A stretch of 64,000 nucleotides of DNA, taken from the NCBI GenBank assembly GCA_030682255.1, contig JAUXOK010000028.1:248001-312000 (forward strand), written 5' to 3'. The notes beneath the pieces were generated by a model. It ran no database searches, was not told where the DNA came from, and was given only the letters and a program-made list of their open reading frames with translations. Position numbers and translations under genes: made by a program. The DNA comes from Bacteroidota bacterium (GTDB lineage: Bacteria; Bacteroidota; Bacteroidia; NS11-12g; UBA955). Of this stretch, positions 45,137-54,957 are shown in pieces. Numbering within the stretch: the first letter of the stretch is position 1; every line of letters begins with the position of its first letter.

Positions 45137-46239
45137 TGTTAACCAATTACAGCGATATTTTACAACTGATAGATCAGATTGACCCTATAAAATATGGCAA
45201 AACCAGAAACTATTTGAATGGCGCTGTTACCCGCTTATCTCCTTATATTTCGCGCGGGGTAGTATCTACCAAACAGGTCGCAGAAAGCGTTTTAAGCAAA
45301 GGATATTCGCCCAAAGAAATTGATAGTTTTTTGAAAGAATTGGCTTGGCGAGATTATTTTCAATTGGTTTGGCAAGCGTTGAAATCAAAAATTAATGAAG
45401 ATGTTAAACAAGCGCAAACTAATGTCAGCAATTATCAAATTCCACTTGAAATTACTAATGCCCAAACTAGAATAGAAGTCATAGACAATGGCATTAAAGC
45501 TTTTTATGAAAATGGCTACATGCACAATCATCTGAGGATGTATGTGGCAAGTATCTGTTGCAATATAGCCCGATGCCATTGGCAACAACCTGCCAAATGG
45601 ATGTATTACCATCTTTTGGATGCCGATTGGGCAAGTAATGCTTTAAGTTGGCAATGGGTGGCTGGAAGTTTTAGTCAGAAAAAGTATTTTGCCAACCAAG
45701 AAAACATCAATAAATACAGTAACACAGATCAAAACAACACTTTTTTAGATCATCCTTATGAATTGCTTCCTAGTCTTGAAATCCCAGACATACTGAAAAC
45801 AACAATAGCTTTTGATTTAAAAACTACATTGCCAGAAAGTGATGTGCTTAATATCCAAGTATCTTTACCCATTTATATATACAATTTTTACAATTTAGAC
45901 CCAATGTGGGATGACCACTTGGCGGCAAAAAGTATATTATTATTAGATTCAGAACATTTTAGAGCATATCCAGTGAGTGAGAAAACCATACAGTTTGTGC
46001 TTGATTTATCGAAAAACATTAAAAATATTCAGGTTTTTGTTGGTTCATTTCAAACATTGAAAGATTTTTATCCTGAGCATATTTATCATTACAAGGAACA
46101 CCCTTTAAACAATCATTACACTGGCACTAAACACCAAAGAGATTGGTTATTTGAGGATGTAAAAGGCTATTTCCCTTCCTTCTTTAGTTTTTGGAAACAA
46201 GCAGAAAAGCAATTTAAAGCTCACCCGAAACAAACCTAA
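45136..46239 (+). CDS. FAD-binding photolyase/cryptochrome-like protein with apparently permuted domains
   Basis: This 367-residue protein begins directly with the helical FAD-binding domain normally found at the photolyase C-terminus. Motifs are [64 protein letters not shown]. After about residue 235 it continues with an alpha/beta segment ([47 protein letters not shown]) that resembles the photolyase antenna domain normally found at the N-terminus. It may be a photoreceptor or repair enzyme. It is coupled to TIGR03643 upstream and DUF2256 downstream. Confidence 0.82.
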   Translation: MLTNYSDILQLIDQIDPIKYGKTRNYLNGAVTRLSPYISRGVVSTKQVAESVLSKGYSPKEIDSFLKELAWRDYFQLVWQALKSKINEDVKQAQTNVSNYQIPLEITNAQTRIEVIDNGIKAFYENGYMHNHLRMYVASICCNIARCHWQQPAKWMYYHLLDADWASNALSWQWVAGSFSQKKYFANQENINKYSNTDQNNTFLDHPYELLPSLEIPDILKTTIAFDLKTTLPESDVLNIQVSLPIYIYNFYNLDPMWDDHLAAKSILLLDSEHFRAYPVSEKTIQFVLDLSKNIKNIQVFVGSFQTLKDFYPEHIYHYKEHPLNNHYTGTKHQRDWLFEDVKGYFPSFFSFWKQAEKQFKAHPKQT

Positions 46240-46256
46240 AAAGAAAACTTAAAACA

Positions 46257-46421
46257 ATGAAAAAAAAGATTTCAAAATCGAATTTACCCGAAAAGCCTTG
46301 TTTAGTTTGTCACAAGAATTTTACTTGGCGCAAGAAATGGGAAAAAGTTTGGGATGATGTTAAATATTGCAGCGATAAATGCAGAATGAATAAACATACA
46401 ACATCAATCAAAGAAAAATGA
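46257..46421 (+). CDS. DUF2256 small zinc-ribbon-like protein
   Basis: This 54-residue gene reads [20 protein letters not shown], then [22 protein letters not shown], which is the DUF2256 pattern. Two CxxC-type pairs (PCLVC and YCSDKC) form a likely zinc site. DUF2256 genes are typically found beside photolyase/cryptochrome genes and have no known function. The start is 17 bp after the permuted photolyase gene, and the stop overlaps the ATG of the next gene (ATGA), so it is clearly part of the operon. Confidence 0.9.
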   Translation: MKKKISKSNLPEKPCLVCHKNFTWRKKWEKVWDDVKYCSDKCRMNKHTTSIKEK

Positions 46422-47905
46422 ACAAAATATTTTTAATATTTCCACATCAGTTGTTCAAAGATATTTATTTGTTGAAAGAATACGATAAGGTTTATTTGAT
46501 AGAAGAAGTCTTGTTTTTTACGCAATACAAATTTCACAAACAGAAAATGGTTTTACACCGTGCTAGCATGAAATACTATGAAAAATATCTCAAAGAAAAT
46601 GGTATTTTAGTAGAATATATTCAAGCGATTGACAAAATAAGTGATGTAAAAGAATTAATTAAAACTTTTGATATAAGCAATACAGATTCACTACATAACT
46701 ACGATGTTTGCGACAATTGGTTAGACAAAAAAATTAAAAAAACTTGTCATGCCATGAATCTTAATTATCAACAGCACACTTCACCTATGTTCATTAATAA
46801 CGAAGCTGATATAAGTAGCTATTTCCGAGATAAAAGCAAGTTTTTCCAAACAGATTTTTACATTCAACAAAGAAAGAAATTTAGCATATTGTTAGATGAA
46901 CAACAAAAGCCTATAGGTGGAAAATGGAGTTTTGACGCTGACAACAGATTGAAATATCCGAAAGACAAAACACCACCTTATGTTACTTTTCCCAATCTTA
47001 ATGAATTTTATAAGGAAGCAATTGCATATGTCAACACACATTTTGCACATCATTATGGAGAAATTAATCTTAAAATAGTATATCCTTCAACTCATTCAGA
47101 GAGTGATAATTGGTTAATCCAGTTTTTTGAAACCCGTTGGGCTGATTTTGGGCAATACGAAGATGCTATTGTAGGAGATGAATTGGTTTTAAATCACAGT
47201 TTGCTTACCCCGATAATGAATATCGGTTTATTAACGCCCATGCAATTGATAGAAGCCAGTTTGCGATATGCAGAACAGCACAACATCCCTTTCAACAGTT
47301 TGGAAGGTTTTATTAGGCAAATCATTGGTTGGCGAGAGTTTATCAGAGGTGTTTATGTGGTAAAGGGAACCGAAGAAAGAACTTGCAATTACTGGCAGTT
47401 TCACAAAAAAATACCCACATCTTTTTACAACGGCACTACAGGCATAGAACCCATCGATACGGTTATTAAAAAAGTACTAAAAACAGGTTATTGTCATCAC
47501 ATAGAGCGGTTGATGATTTTAGGGAATTTTATGTTATTGAACGAATACCATCCGGATGAGGTTTATCAATGGTTTATGGAGATGTTTGTAGATGCTTATG
47601 ATTGGGTAATGGTTCCCAATGTATATGGCATGAGTCAATTTGCCGATGGCGGATTGATGTCAAGCAAACCATACATCAGTGGCAGCAGTTATGTGCTAAA
47701 AATGAGTCATTACAAAAAAGGTGCTTGGTGCGACACTTGGGATGCTTTGTTTTGGGAATTCATGAACAAACAACGCCCATTTTTTTCATCCAATCCTCGA
47801 CTAGGTATGTTGCTAAAAACCTACGACAAAATGAGCGAAGACAAAAAGATCAATTATAAACTTGAGGTGGAGCGGTTTAACAAACAATATACATCCATAA
47901 TTTGA
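46418..47905 (+). CDS. Deoxyribodipyrimidine photolyase-related protein (PhrB/CryB-like), lacking the usual Fe-S cysteines
   Basis: This 495-residue protein is of the photolyase-related family that includes the bacterial (6-4) photolyases. The N-terminal domain starts [11 protein letters not shown]. The FAD domain shows [73 protein letters not shown] and [15 protein letters not shown]. In PhrB/CryB the last block continues YCxxC...C, ligands of a 4Fe-4S cluster. Here it reads [16 protein letters not shown], with only one cysteine, so the cluster is probably absent. It is the last gene of the four-gene light/repair operon. Confidence 0.88.
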   Translation: MNKIFLIFPHQLFKDIYLLKEYDKVYLIEEVLFFTQYKFHKQKMVLHRASMKYYEKYLKENGILVEYIQAIDKISDVKELIKTFDISNTDSLHNYDVCDNWLDKKIKKTCHAMNLNYQQHTSPMFINNEADISSYFRDKSKFFQTDFYIQQRKKFSILLDEQQKPIGGKWSFDADNRLKYPKDKTPPYVTFPNLNEFYKEAIAYVNTHFAHHYGEINLKIVYPSTHSESDNWLIQFFETRWADFGQYEDAIVGDELVLNHSLLTPIMNIGLLTPMQLIEASLRYAEQHNIPFNSLEGFIRQIIGWREFIRGVYVVKGTEERTCNYWQFHKKIPTSFYNGTTGIEPIDTVIKKVLKTGYCHHIERLMILGNFMLLNEYHPDEVYQWFMEMFVDAYDWVMVPNVYGMSQFADGGLMSSKPYISGSSYVLKMSHYKKGAWCDTWDALFWEFMNKQRPFFSSNPRLGMLLKTYDKMSEDKKINYKLEVERFNKQYTSII

Positions 47906-48251
47906 ATATTTTGCATGAGCAATTTTATCTTCAAAACAGTGTAAAAGGTATACTTAGATTTTAGAACTTATTGTTATAAATCCTTTATTTAACATAAAAG
48001 AGAATACCATACATCTAGATTATTTTGATTTTAAAGAATAAATATTTGCATTTTTTACTATATGATATTTGTATAGTATTGAATTTTGCAAGTTTCTTGT
48101 AATAAAACGATAAAAAAAGTAAAAAAAAACACTCAATAGCAAAATCTTATATAGAATTTCAAATTTTAATAATCAATAAAATTTCACCTCTATAAAACAC
48201 AAAAACAATAACATTTGATGTTCATATTTTTGTTATATATTTAATAAGACT
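47906..48251. other. AT-rich intergenic region without recognised features
   Basis: This is 346 bp of A/T-rich sequence between the photolyase-related gene and a lipoprotein gene. I see no reading frame above noise, no RNA gene and no clear hairpin terminator. The promoter of the downstream lipoprotein gene presumably lies near its end. Confidence 0.5.
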
Positions 48252-48752
48252 ATGATTACAAAAGGCTACAAAAAAATCGCAATTATAATCCCCCCCCTTG
48301 TATTGTTCATGTTTTTCATATCATGTTCAAAGAAAAATAATGATAGTGACATTAGAAATGCTATAATTGGAGATTATACAGCAATTGATAGCCTTTTTGA
48401 ATTTGATTCAATAGTTGATTTTAAAGCAAAATATCGATTAATTAAAATTTTACGCCATCCGCATGTAACTGTCTCAAAAAGCACATATATGAATGACAAG
48501 AATGAATGGGTAAAAGGCATTCAATTTCAAACCATAGAAAAGGATATCCATACAGATATTTATGACAAAAAAGGATTGACACAACTATTAAGATTCAAAA
48601 TAACAAATTCTAATCTCAACTCTGTATATATGGAGGGAACAAGCATGGGTTCTAACATGACTGGAACATATAGTAACGACCAAATAATTATCATATACAA
48701 TTCCCATTTTCTTCAAGATTATTCGGTATCTCATCTTTTTAGAATCAAATAA
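48252..48752 (+). CDS. Small lipoprotein of unknown function, with a poly-C tract in its signal peptide
   Basis: This 166-residue lipoprotein has the signal IAIIIPPLVLFMFFISCSKK (lipobox FISC, Cys about 25). The mature part has beta-like strands (AKYRLIKILRHPHVTVSKSTYM, GIQFQTIEKDIHTDIYD) and no recognised domain. A run of eight C (48290-48297) lies in the signal-peptide codons, striking in such an AT-rich gene and a possible slippage site. It is 46 bp upstream of another surface protein gene on the same strand. Confidence 0.6.
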   Translation: MITKGYKKIAIIIPPLVLFMFFISCSKKNNDSDIRNAIIGDYTAIDSLFEFDSIVDFKAKYRLIKILRHPHVTVSKSTYMNDKNEWVKGIQFQTIEKDIHTDIYDKKGLTQLLRFKITNSNLNSVYMEGTSMGSNMTGTYSNDQIIIIYNSHFLQDYSVSHLFRIK

Positions 48753-48798
48753 TAATTTATACGATAAAGACAAATTTTATTTAATTAATTTAATCAAT

Positions 48799-49572
48799 AT
48801 GAAAATCAATTCAAGCGACTTTCAGTTCCACATTATTAAACCGCAAAAAAACCAATTCTGTTTAATAATTATAATGCTATTATTATTGACCAGTTGTTCT
48901 CATACTTATTATATACCATCAACACATAATGTCCCAATATTTAAAGAGAAAAACGAATACAGACTATCGGCATCATTTGGAGAAACAGACAATGTCACAA
49001 CTAAAGAAATTCAAGCAGCTTATTCAATTACAAACCATTTAGCAATTATGTCAAACTACCTGGATGCTAATTCTGGAAAAAGGATTTATGATAACAATTG
49101 GGGAAAAGGATATTATTTTGATGGTGCTATAGGCTTATATCAACCAACCAAACGCACAGGTGTTTTTGAAATATATGGAGGAATGGGTACAAGTAAACAA
49201 CATCACCAATATAAAATGAACGGTTCATCTGAATTATCATTTCACAAATTTTTTATTCAACCATCTTGGGGCATCAGTTTTAATTCTATAGATATTGCTT
49301 TATCTTCTCGCTTAAGTCAAATATCATTTAATAAAATACAAAACAATATAGACCCTTTACAACACACTGAATACAATGAAGTATATGCTATCTCAGTCAA
49401 TAGAAATCATTTTTTTATTGAACCTGCTTTAACATTGAGAGTTGGTTGGAAAACCACAAAATTACAATTACAATTAACTCAAACAGACAAGTTAACAAAA
49501 AACACAAACACCTTATATCCATTACTCTATACAAGAACAAATATTTGTTTTGGTGTTTTCTTAGCCTTTTGA
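48799..49572 (+). CDS. Putative outer-membrane barrel lipoprotein
   Basis: Family not recognised. The 257-residue product has a long N-terminal region and a lipoprotein signal (CLIIIMLLLLTSCSHTYYIPS, Cys about 33). Strand-rich sequence of barrel type follows (YRLSASFGETDNVTTKEIQAAYSI, GVFEIYGGMGTSK, FFIEPALTLRVGWK, RTNICFGVFLAF at the C-terminus). The TSCSHTYYIPSTHNVP start resembles other Bacteroidota lipoproteins with an 8-10-strand barrel. It is probably co-transcribed with the preceding lipoprotein gene. Confidence 0.55.
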   Translation: MKINSSDFQFHIIKPQKNQFCLIIIMLLLLTSCSHTYYIPSTHNVPIFKEKNEYRLSASFGETDNVTTKEIQAAYSITNHLAIMSNYLDANSGKRIYDNNWGKGYYFDGAIGLYQPTKRTGVFEIYGGMGTSKQHHQYKMNGSSELSFHKFFIQPSWGISFNSIDIALSSRLSQISFNKIQNNIDPLQHTEYNEVYAISVNRNHFFIEPALTLRVGWKTTKLQLQLTQTDKLTKNTNTLYPLLYTRTNICFGVFLAF

Positions 49573-49768
49573 ATCTATTTCAAAAAAACAATAACAAAGT
49601 GAATAATTAATAAAGACAAACTTTGTAATATCCCTTAGTTAAAATTAGCAATCGTAAGTTTATTATAAAAAATATAATTCCATTAAAAAAGACCTAACAT
49701 AGAGTTGACTAAAATTAGGCATTTTACAATATTCAAAAAGGCAATGTGTTTAATAAATAAGTTAAAAT

Positions 49769-49804
49769 AAAAAAAAGCCGAAATCAACTGACTTCGACTT
49801 TTCT
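49769..49804 (-). terminator. Rho-independent terminator after the M16 peptidase gene
   Basis: On the minus strand AAAAGTCGAAGTCA and TGATTTCGGCTTTTTTTT form a stem with one G-T wobble, followed by a T tract, about 20 bp past the stop codon. Confidence 0.75.
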
Positions 49805-49823
49805 TTAAACATAACAATTATAA

Positions 49824-52682
49824 CTACATTTTTAAAACTTTTACTTTACCATAGCCTAATTTTTCAAGACCTTCTTTAATTTTCACATCATCACCTACAC
49901 ACATGATAATCATATTATCTAAACTTAACAACCTTTTAGCCAAAGCATTGATTTCTTCTTTGGTAATATTTTTAACTATTTCTGCTCTTTGAGCATTATA
50001 ATTCTTATCAAGATTATTTTGAACAATTACATTTAAAAACCCAAGTTTATCAAAAGGGCTTTCATATCTTAAAGCATCTCCACCAAGTAAAGATTTTTTA
50101 GTAAATTCTAATTCTTCGTCTGTGATACCATTTTCAATAAAATTCTTTAATTCTTTCATCACTTCTGCAATACTGCTATCTGTTGCCGATGTTTTAACGC
50201 CTGCACTCACCATAAACATACTTGGATAGCCTAAACCAACTGAACTAAAACCAGAACGAATACCATATGTCCAACCTTTATCTTCTCTGATATTTAAATT
50301 TAAACGGCTGTTAAAAGCGCCACCTAAAGCAAAATTCATGATACTTGCTTTATAAAAATCTCCAAATATTTCTGAAGGAATAGAACGGAAACCCATTGTT
50401 AAGTTGGTTTGTTTAGCAAAGTCTTGATTCACTAAATAGATTTGCGTTTTTTGAACTGGAGGGAATTTATCGAATTTTGGTAATGTTAAGTTTTTATTGT
50501 TCCATTTTTTCAAAAACTCTATACTTTTCAAAGCTGATGATTCGTCAATATCCCCAATAATAGTTAATGAAGCTAGATTAGGAGACAAGAAACTTGCATG
50601 GTAATTTTTTAAATCATCAATCGTCATTTTGGTAACTACAGAATAATCTGAAAGTTGAAGCACACCTATTGGATTGTCTTCGCCATACATCATACTCATG
50701 AATTTTTTACTTCCAAAATAGCCCTCGTCATAAGCATTGTTTTCCATGGATTGTAACAAAGCTTTTTTATTGGTTTTAAAGTCTTTTTCGTCAAAACCAG
50801 GATTCATCAGCATATCTTCAAATATTAACATTGTTTCAGATAATTTATCATTAAAACATTCAACATAACAAGTAAATGCATTACCATTACCACTAAATCT
50901 TACAGAACTTCCTAATTCTTTTAATTGATTTTCAATTTGAACAGCAGTTTTTGTTTTGGTTCCTTCATTCATCATTTCTGCTAAGAAAACAGAAACACCA
51001 TTTTTTACTTTGCCAGTTTCGAATAAATGTCCACCTTTGATATTTAAATTCATATAAACTCTTGGTGTTTCAGTACTTTTGGTCCCAATCACTTTAATTC
51101 CATTTTCAAGCTCAACCTTGTAAAATTCTGGGACTATTACTGGTTTTGCCGCTTGTATAACAGGCCTTTTGCTTCTATCAAAACCAGCAGGATCAATATT
51201 TGGTTTATAAACTAAACCTTGGTAAGCAGACTTATCAGGCGTAACAGTAGCATAAGGATTTACACTTTCATATGGCTTAATTTTAGCATTTTTGTTGGCT
51301 ACATAATCAGGATGAGGAACGATATTGATACATACATAATTTTTATTTTTGATGTACATATTATAAACTCTCATGATATCAGCTTTAGTTACTTTTTCAT
51401 ATCTATTAATATCATCTTGAATAGTAAAATCTCTGTTAGGCATCAACATTTCATAAGAGGTTAAAACACTCGCTTTAGAAGCAATTGTTTCTAAAATACC
51501 ATAGTATCTGGCAACTAAATCTTTTTTAATACGATTTAAATCTTCGTCTGTAAATCCATTAGTTTCAAAGTTTAAAAATGCTTTGGCTAATCCTTCTCTA
51601 ATTTCTTTTTCAGATAATCCACCCATTGCTGCAGGATATGTGGCAATTAAAAAATTAAATTCACCAGATACTTCGAAAGTACCATTACTACAGCTCGCTT
51701 GAATTGCGCTACCATCATCAACAAATTGTTTGTATAAATACGAACTTTTACCATCTCCTAAAATTGCAGCTAAGATATCCAAAGGTGCTTCATCTGAGTG
51801 AAAGGTAGGCACAGTTGGATAAGTAATACTTGAAATTGGCATTTGAACTTTTGACTCATAAGTTTGAATTTTAATCTCTTCAATAGTTACAGGTTTTTTA
51901 GGTAATGCAGGTACATCTACCCCTTTATTAATACTACCAAAATATTTTTCAACTAAAGCTAATGCTTCAGTTGGATTTACATCACCTGAAATTACTAAAA
52001 TTGCATTATTTGGACCATACCATTTTAAAAAGAAACTTTTTAAATCGTTTGAATCTGCTTCATTCAAGTCATCAACGTATCCGATGGTTTGCCAGCTATA
52101 TGGGTGTCCATAAGGATATAGGGTTTGATCTTGAACTTCTGATAATAAACCATAGCCATTGGCATATCTTTGGTCTTTCTCATTTTTCACAGTCGCTCTT
52201 TGAGTTTCAAATTTTTTCTGGGTGAAAGCAGGCAATAAAAATCCCATTCTATCCGCCTCTAACCATAAAGCTGTTTCCAACATATTGCTTGGAACTGTTT
52301 CATAATAATTGGTTCTATCGCGATTGGTTGTACCATTCATATCTCCACCTGAGCCTTGAATAATTTTAAAATGCTCTTCATCGGCAACATTTTGTGAACC
52401 TTGAAACATCATGTGTTCAAAAAAATGGGCAAATCCGGTTCTTCTTGGAGTTTCCCTATTAGACCCCACATGATATGTTAACTCTACATGCACAATTGGA
52501 TCACTGTGATCTTCGTTAATAATTACAGTTAAACCATTGGCTAACTTGTATTTAACGTATGGAATAACAAGTTTTCCAGGTTGTGCTTCTACCTTTTTAA
52601 TTAAGGTAGCGGTGCTTTGTGCATTGACAAAACTAGAGGCAAAAAACAATAATGCCAAACTAATTGAATAGACTTTTTTCAT
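49824..52682 (-). CDS. M16 family zinc peptidase (pitrilysin-like), secreted
   Basis: This 952-residue exported metallopeptidase has a signal peptide (SISLALLFFASSFVNAQ). It contains tandem M16 halves. The first half carries the zinc motif HFFEH (H86, E89, H90) in GFAHFFEHMMFQGSQNV; the second half (from about 510, KVELENGIKVIGTK) lacks the motif, as is usual for the inactive half that completes the chamber. Family members degrade peptides in the periplasm. The gene stands alone with its own terminator. A TAATTTGC-like -7 box is visible upstream but is one base off consensus. Confidence 0.93.
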   Translation of the reverse strand: MKKVYSISLALLFFASSFVNAQSTATLIKKVEAQPGKLVIPYVKYKLANGLTVIINEDHSDPIVHVELTYHVGSNRETPRRTGFAHFFEHMMFQGSQNVADEEHFKIIQGSGGDMNGTTNRDRTNYYETVPSNMLETALWLEADRMGFLLPAFTQKKFETQRATVKNEKDQRYANGYGLLSEVQDQTLYPYGHPYSWQTIGYVDDLNEADSNDLKSFFLKWYGPNNAILVISGDVNPTEALALVEKYFGSINKGVDVPALPKKPVTIEEIKIQTYESKVQMPISSITYPTVPTFHSDEAPLDILAAILGDGKSSYLYKQFVDDGSAIQASCSNGTFEVSGEFNFLIATYPAAMGGLSEKEIREGLAKAFLNFETNGFTDEDLNRIKKDLVARYYGILETIASKASVLTSYEMLMPNRDFTIQDDINRYEKVTKADIMRVYNMYIKNKNYVCINIVPHPDYVANKNAKIKPYESVNPYATVTPDKSAYQGLVYKPNIDPAGFDRSKRPVIQAAKPVIVPEFYKVELENGIKVIGTKSTETPRVYMNLNIKGGHLFETGKVKNGVSVFLAEMMNEGTKTKTAVQIENQLKELGSSVRFSGNGNAFTCYVECFNDKLSETMLIFEDMLMNPGFDEKDFKTNKKALLQSMENNAYDEGYFGSKKFMSMMYGEDNPIGVLQLSDYSVVTKMTIDDLKNYHASFLSPNLASLTIIGDIDESSALKSIEFLKKWNNKNLTLPKFDKFPPVQKTQIYLVNQDFAKQTNLTMGFRSIPSEIFGDFYKASIMNFALGGAFNSRLNLNIREDKGWTYGIRSGFSSVGLGYPSMFMVSAGVKTSATDSSIAEVMKELKNFIENGITDEELEFTKKSLLGGDALRYESPFDKLGFLNVIVQNNLDKNYNAQRAEIVKNITKEEINALAKRLLSLDNMIIMCVGDDVKIKEGLEKLGYGKVKVLKM

Positions 52683-52795
52683 TTTAAAGTATAATAATTG
52701 ATAAATAAGTGCCGCAAATTAACAATTTTATACAACTTACTCACCAAAAATGTCGTCTAAAATATTAAATAATAGGATAAAAATGCATTATGAGG

Positions 52796-52803
52796 TACCT
52801 TTG
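52796..52803 (+). promoter_or_regulatory. Candidate -7 promoter box of the CHU_C surface protein gene
   Basis: TACCTTTG followed by CA matches TAnnTTTG exactly. It lies inside the longest open frame, just 10 bp before the ATG at 52814, so it argues for that ATG as the true start. Confidence 0.5.
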
Positions 52804-52813
52804 CACGATATAC

Positions 52814-54946
52814 ATGTTTTCAAAAAAAACCATTTTGTCACTTTGTTTGGCTATTTGTCTAATCAGTCAATCGGATGCACAATTTACAAATGAAAATTAT
52901 GGCAAAGAATTTATTTTTGCTTTTTTAGAAAATTACAGCTTATCAGAAAAAATTACATTTTCTATAAATTTATCAAAAATTCCAACCACTGTAAATATTA
53001 AATGTGCCACCTACAGTGCCAATTTTACAATCTTTAGAAAAGATACACAAATAAGCTATTTCCGAACAACAACCACCCCTACAGCCTCTCAATTTAATCC
53101 AAGCAGAGGTATTATCATCACAGCCAACAACCCAATTTCTCTCATTGCTATGAATAATGCTTTAAATAGTACTGATGTATCTATTATCACTCCTACAGAG
53201 TTAATTCCTAAAAATCCAGTTTATTTCATAAATACTAGCAGAGGCGAAGAGTCTATTGGTTTATCTAATAGCAGTTTGTTTACCATCGTTGCTTTAGAGG
53301 ATAATTGCAAAATCAATATTATGCCAACGGCAGACTCAAGAACAACTCTTTCAAAGAATTTATTGTTTGATATTACGCTTAATAAAGGTCAAATATACAG
53401 AGCAAGAGCCTTAGATAGTCAGAATTTCACAGGAACTAAAATTTGGAATAGTGAAGGTTGTAAAAAATTTGCTGTATTTGAAGGCGCTATGTGTTCGTTT
53501 GTAGAATACAACGATAACACTTGCAAAGGATGCGATCATCTATACAATCAAACCACACCAATCCAAAATTTAGGCAAAAAATATACCACAATTCCATTTG
53601 TTGATAATGCATTAGGATATGTTTATCAAATTGTAGCCACTTCTAATAACACCACCGTTTGGATAGATGGCACCTTAACTGCTATGCTAAATGAGGGTGA
53701 ATTTTATAAAGCTTCGAATAATCAAAATATACCACTTTGTATAGAAGCAGACAAAGACATTTATGTTACCCAACTGATGAAAAGTGGTGGTTGTAATGGC
53801 CATGCAAATAATCTTGGAAACCCTAGTTTGATGGCGCTAACTCCCGACCATCTTAAAATTAAAAATATTGGCTTTAGTTTCACTACTACACTAAATTTAT
53901 CTCCTAACCCTTCTGCACCTAGTGATTTTTTCTTAGGTTTAGTATGTGATACCTCAGAATTAAAAAACATTAAAATTGATAATATTAAAGTAAATCCCAA
54001 TTTATTTACTTTGAAATGTGATAAATATATAGGTAGTATAAAACTAAGTTCTACAATTCCTCACAATGTTCAATCTATTTATGGATGTATAGCTTATATA
54101 TATGCCCAAGGACGAGACGAAAGTTATGCAAGTAACTTTAACAGATCGAAGTTCAATAACCAAACAGAATTGATTGTTGAAGATAATATAGAAACAGTAT
54201 GCGATTCAACTTTTGAATTTAAAATTAAGGCACGATCAGATTCAAGTGCTATATTCAATTGGCAGTTTGGCGATGGATCTAGCTTTACAGGTGATTCAAC
54301 TAATAAAATATATAATAAAACCGGCCAATTCAATATCAAATTAGCTGTTAGTTATCCCAATAATATTGGATGCACAAATGACACGTTTAGTAAAACCATT
54401 CAAATTTTTAGAAACCCTTATTTTAATTTGGGAGATGATACAACTATTTGTGAAGGTCAAGTAATAAACATAAAACCTTTTATAAATGAATCAGTTGCAT
54501 ATAGATGGCATAATAACACAACTGCTAATAATCTTAGTGTATCTAGACCAACAAAAGTATTCTTAACTCTTACTGATACTAATCAATGCTTTTTTTCTGA
54601 TACTTTACAAGTTGATTTTAAAAATTGCGATTCAAATAGCATCATTATTCCAAATGTATTTACGCCTTTTGTTTACAAAAATAAATCAATTAACAGCAAT
54701 GAAATTAATGATTATTTTGAAGTTAAATTGACGGGTTATAACATTGTAAATGGTTATATTTATAACCGTTGGGGAATATTAGTTTATAAATTTAATTATC
54801 CAGAAGATGAATTTTGGAATGGATGTATCAATAACGATATTTCAAGACCATGTCCAGACGGTACATATTATTATTTATTTGAAATTATAAATTCAAAAAC
54901 GGGTTTAACCAAAAAAGTGAATGGAGTTGTAAGAATCATCAATTAA
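52814..54946 (+). CDS. Surface protein with IgGFc-binding-like region, PKD domain and gliding-motility-type C-terminal domain
   Basis: This is a 710-residue secreted protein from the ATG at 52814. Its signal peptide is KKTILSLCLAICLISQSDAQ. Residues about 20-450 resemble the IgGFc-binding N-terminal-like region found in Bacteroidota adhesins (GKEFIFAFLENY, NPISLIAMNNA, IPFVDNALGYVYQIVATSNNTTVWIDG, ALTPDHLK-like). A PKD domain follows (FNWQFGDGSSFTGDS). The C-terminus carries the CHU_C type B sorting domain (IPNVFTPFVYKN, YIYNRWGILVYKF, PDGTYYYLFEI) used by the type IX secretion system. An adhesion role is inferred. Confidence 0.82.
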   Translation: MFSKKTILSLCLAICLISQSDAQFTNENYGKEFIFAFLENYSLSEKITFSINLSKIPTTVNIKCATYSANFTIFRKDTQISYFRTTTTPTASQFNPSRGIIITANNPISLIAMNNALNSTDVSIITPTELIPKNPVYFINTSRGEESIGLSNSSLFTIVALEDNCKINIMPTADSRTTLSKNLLFDITLNKGQIYRARALDSQNFTGTKIWNSEGCKKFAVFEGAMCSFVEYNDNTCKGCDHLYNQTTPIQNLGKKYTTIPFVDNALGYVYQIVATSNNTTVWIDGTLTAMLNEGEFYKASNNQNIPLCIEADKDIYVTQLMKSGGCNGHANNLGNPSLMALTPDHLKIKNIGFSFTTTLNLSPNPSAPSDFFLGLVCDTSELKNIKIDNIKVNPNLFTLKCDKYIGSIKLSSTIPHNVQSIYGCIAYIYAQGRDESYASNFNRSKFNNQTELIVEDNIETVCDSTFEFKIKARSDSSAIFNWQFGDGSSFTGDSTNKIYNKTGQFNIKLAVSYPNNIGCTNDTFSKTIQIFRNPYFNLGDDTTICEGQVINIKPFINESVAYRWHNNTTANNLSVSRPTKVFLTLTDTNQCFFSDTLQVDFKNCDSNSIIIPNVFTPFVYKNKSINSNEINDYFEVKLTGYNIVNGYIYNRWGILVYKFNYPEDEFWNGCINNDISRPCPDGTYYYLFEIINSKTGLTKKVNGVVRIIN

Positions 54947-54957
54947 CATCATTTACT

